Notes under the pieces: generated by a model
Seen by the model: the letters and a program-made list of their open reading frames with translations, nothing else
Told to the model about the DNA's origin: nothing
Databases searched by the model: none
In this document: positions 60,343 through 64,000 of the stretch, piece after piece
Position numbering within the stretch: position 1 is the first letter of the stretch
Layout of the letters: every line of letters starts with the position of its first letter
Position numbers and translations under genes: made by a program
DNA from: Sitta carolinensis
Taxonomy: Eukaryota > Chordata > Aves > Passeriformes > Sittidae
Direction: 5' to 3'
NCBI GenBank assembly: GCA_032173965.1
Contig: CM063284.1
Location: forward strand, 137,243,625-137,307,624
Length of the DNA stretch: 64,000 bases

Positions 60343-62048
60343 GCAAATGAACTATAGATTAGTTATAGACACTTTACACCAGTTTCCCAGTGTAAAGAAG
60401 TATGATTATACAAGACAAACCTACAGAAGCCCTCAATAAGAATAAAGAATAAAAATAAGAATAAAAAGAAAAAAATAAGAATTTTATTTCAATATCCTGT
60501 GTATAGCATAAATTTACTGTTACTAGCAAATTAATATGAGTGATCAACATAAAAACCATGGAAGTTCTCCAAACCACACAGATGTGCCAGTTAACTGTAC
60601 TTGAATAGGGTGAATTAATTTGAATATATTCTAGTCCTTCCCAGTGTATGTGATTTACACTACTGTCTAGTCCTTAATCTCTGTGGAGCCTCTCCCTAAA
60701 GTCTGTGGAAAAAGCCTTTACTGAATTATCTGATTTTCATTGAGAGTTATTGGTGTTCCTTTGCTAGTGTCAGCTGGAGATGTCAAATGGAATCCTGCAT
60801 TTCCTGGCATGACATCCAGATGACTAGGGAGGAGAAGGCAGAATAAATGACTCTCTCTGCAAACAAGGTAAGGATGGGCAAGAAAGAGTTCTGGTTCTTA
60901 AAGCTCTCATGTGTCATTTTCCTCCCACAGACGAAGGTGAAGAGAATAACTGTTCCATTCTGTGATCTCAAAAAACCAGTGCACACAGATCTAGACTGAA
61001 CAGCAAGCCATCCTCTGCTGTTCTTCCTTTGTTTTAATTCTACAAAGGAAGTGTTGAACTGAAACATGATGATTTTTCCTCTCTCTTGTTACTGTATTCC
61101 TGTATTCTCAGACTTGGAGAGGAAGAAGGAGCTGGGATCTGCTGTATTTCATATTTGAGAAAATAAAATATTTATCTGAATGCATGAAAAGACAATAAGA
61201 ATATATTTAGATACAGAAGATGGGGCTGTTATTAACACTAGAAGCTCATCATGAGGAAGTGATGTTAAACTGCACAGAAGAAAAGCTTACATGCACATTT
61301 CCCCACAAATGGGCATAATTCCACATAAAATGTGAGATTTAGGACTTTTCCTGGAGCTGGAAGAAGACTGAACTCTCCTAATTAACACATTTCCTGCTTT
61401 CCTCTAAAATGAGCAGAGCTTATTATACTACATAAACTATCATTCTCCTCTGGCTTCAAAGCTCTGCCTCCCTTTCGTCTTCTCCCTTTCTGCAGCTCAC
61501 ATCACTCTCTCCTGGCCTGAATCATCATGCATGCATGTAAAGCTTTTTCAGGATCTGCAACAACAGAACTGTAGAGGGAAAACAGTTAAACCAGTATTTT
61601 TTATTTATTTCTAGTTATATTATGCTACTTTACATTATATTATTAATTACAGAGTATACTACTTGCAATAATTTAAAAATTACTAGTGTGTACATGTGCT
61701 ATCTATTACAGAAACCTGAAGGAAGCATCAAACTATACAACTTCCTTTTCTCTATATTGATTTGTTTTGATTTTACTCAATGAAATTCAAACGTCTAGTC
61801 TTATAATTTGTTTAAACAGGTAACATAGATTTATTTATTCCTACGAACAAAAAAAAACATATCTTATAATTTTAGCTTCATTAATACTCTTTAGATTTAT
61901 TATAACTTAGATGTTGAATTTATCTCATTTTGCCTAACCTAACTAAAAAGTAGATTTTTTTTGTGCCTTATTATTCAATATTTTTGCTGAGTGGAAGGAA
62001 ATATAGCACCATATTTAAAAAAGAAAAAAAGGCCTCTGTTGCTGTGTG

Positions 62049-62477
62049 TGTTCTGGTTTCAGCCAGGAGAGGGTCACATTTGGCAGTGGCTGGGAGGGGG
62101 CATGGCCAGGACAGGAGGATTTTCTTTCCTACCTCATGTCATTGTCAGGGGTTGGGGGAAGGAGGGCTCTTTGAGGAGAAGGGGTTCCTTCAGGTCCAGC
62201 AAGCCTGGCAGAGGGAGCCATCTGCTACTGCCTATTATCATCTGGCTTTTTTTCCATGTGAATTGTTTCTTTTCTCATGATCTCTGTCATTAATACTGTT
62301 CCTGTTAGTGATCTTATTCTTATCTCATTGCTGTTTACAGTAAATTGTTGTTATCTCAAACCATAACCTTTTGTGCCTCCAGTTCTTATCTACAGTCATC
62401 TACAAGAGGGAAGGGGGATGGGGTAGCAAGTGGCAATATGGTTTTCGTGGGTGCACTAAATTTCTCAAATCATGACA
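62049..62477 (+). mobile_element. ERVL-type solo LTR, second subfamily, plus strand
   Basis: The block starts tgttctggtttcagccagga then gagggtcacatttggcagtg and ggccaggacag. Later it has gtaaattgttgttatctcaa with ccataaccttttgtgcc, and it ends ctcaaatcatgaca. This resembles the avian LTR family that begins tgt-tctggtttc-gccagga and ends aaaccacgaca. It has TG...CA ends and no internal genes. A clean target-site duplication is not visible. It lies antisense to CSMD3. The subfamily is from recollection. Confidence 0.72.
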
Positions 62478-64000
62478 TCGTGGAATTTTGGAATTTGCTT
62501 GACTTATTATTTTATTTTTTTCTTTTTTTTTTTTTTTTCTTTTTTGAAAGAATGTCTTTCTCAATGTCTTTTATCAAAAATATACCTCTCATATGTTGCC
62601 AATGTCATTTCTAAACTAGGGAAAGAGGGTTGAAGTGATAATACAGCTGAAGTAGAACAGTTTGACAAAAAAAAATAGATGGCCCTAGGCAGTAATTATA
62701 TTTTATTTAATAGACTGAGAGTGAGTTAACAGACCTGGAGCACTGACTAGAGTGAGAATTAGAAATTGACTTTGAATAAAAGCTGCATGGAGAAAGCCTA
62801 CTAATAAATTAAGCAATATATTGTTTGATATAAAAGGACACCGGTTTCAAAACATCCTACTGAAACACTTTAATGAAGGTCTGCAGACATTTTCCTGTAT
62901 TGTATGAGTCCTACATGTAGTCCTAAAAACTAAAGTAGGTCTTTGGTCACTAGTAATGTTTTTAATTAGATATTTTTGTGGTATATAACACAATACATTT
63001 TAAACTGATGATAATGCCTAACAGATCCATCAGTGATTAATGCTATAAACCTAAATAAAAGCAGAAGAATGAGAGAATTAAGTTTCACATCTACTTTGCA
63101 CAGACTGTGTTTTCTGAGATTATTTTACCAAGGCAGTGGTAAAGTTGCAGACCTAGTTGCTAATTTGAAATTAACTGTTTCATACAGTTTAAACTTCTGG
63201 CTTCAAATCTACTCTGAGAGGGATAGCAAGGGAGACAAAATTATGTGTTCGCTTCTCTGAAAGTCCATCAGTGAGCAATACAGTAGTGAGAAAAAGAAAA
63301 AAAGAAAGTATAATTAATAATATTATTTTTCTTCTTCTAAATAAAAGACAATTCTTTACAATTATGATGTGCAAGTTCTAAGGATTCTCTGAAAGACACA
63401 AGACAATTAGGTGGAATACTTTTTGCTTGGACCCAGAAATTGTAACCTAAAGAGTTTTTTCTTTAGTCTCTTACAAATTAGTGTATGAACATGAAAAGAA
63501 TCCAAGACTGTACAGCTAACAACAACTGACATTTACTTTAAGCTGAAGAAGCTTACTCAGATAACATTCTGAGACCAGTTGTGCACCTTGCATGATCCAT
63601 GACTTCATTGCTCCATTTTACTGAGAAAAGTGAGTGGAAGAGGTTAGACAAGCAGAGAATAAGTAAGAGGCCATTGCCCTGCTACTACAGAAGTGTTCTG
63701 AACCACAGAAATGTGAATATCTTGAACACGGGCAGCATTTTCCAATCCTGCTGTGTTCTAAGACAATTACTTATATGCTTTGAGAAAACAAATCTAAAGC
63801 ACAATTTCATCTGACTGTCTAAGCAAGATTTTCTGAAAAGAAAGAAACTGGTAGAAGTAAAACATCTGAATTTTATTTATTGCCTTTTTTTTTTTTTTTT
63901 TTATTATTACAGTCTCTAAAACGAAGAAGAAAGGAAACACCTGCAACTTTTTGTTGTTTTTCTGTAGATCTCAACAGTAGCCTGTATATAAAAAAAAGGA

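Noticed and set aside
60128..60346. Tyr-Thr-His repeat protein on the minus strand.
   Set aside because: It is a translation of the TA/TG microsatellite.

Overview
The window is vertebrate nuclear DNA, almost certainly from a bird. It is AT-rich, contains many CR1 LINE fragments with their characteristic 3' ends, and carries avian-type endogenous retrovirus (ERV) LTRs. It holds no prokaryotic-style operon, no CRISPR array, and no rRNA or tRNA gene that I could recognise. The only host gene I can support lies on the minus strand: the middle of CSMD3 (CUB and Sushi multiple domains 3), a giant single-pass membrane protein. I recovered 21 consecutive internal coding exons between 52168 and 3011. 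They total 3,045 nt (1,015 codons). Every exon has AG/GT boundaries, the phases match across all 20 complete introns, and no exon has an in-frame stop. Both gene ends lie outside the window. The assignment to CSMD3 rather than CSMD1 or CSMD2 rests on recalled paralogue sequences. Sushi 10, CUB11, CUB12, sushi 12, sushi 16 and sushi 17 all read much closer to CSMD3. Domain numbers follow human CSMD proteins. || Layout in transcript order (high to low coordinates): 64000-52169 is the partial upstream intron, with two LTRs, a degraded CR1 and a long microsatellite. 52168-51132 encodes the distal part of CUB10. 50261-50058 encodes sushi 10. 47142-43579 encodes CUB11 in three exons. 38690-36427 encodes sushi 11 in two exons. 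34235-29666 encodes CUB12 in two exons. 28211-28023 encodes sushi 12. 24860-22498 encodes CUB13 in two exons. 19632-18305 encodes sushi 13 in two exons. 13696-12984 encodes CUB14 in two exons, which ends the alternating CUB/sushi half of the protein. Sushi 14, 15, 16 and 17 follow as single-exon modules at 10469-10281, 6384-6199, 4886-4692 and 3184-3011. 3010-1 is the start of the next intron. || Introns contain nine CR1 pieces in both orientations and four LTRs. All four LTRs run on the plus strand, antisense to CSMD3. One LTR, at 17725-18082, still has a 6-bp target-site duplication. Two strong inverted repeats (39471-39540 and 22021-22063), a GC-rich CpG-dense exon (10281-10469) and a few unexplained GC-raised intronic blocks are the most interesting non-standard signals. 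I found no convincing previously undescribed biological system.
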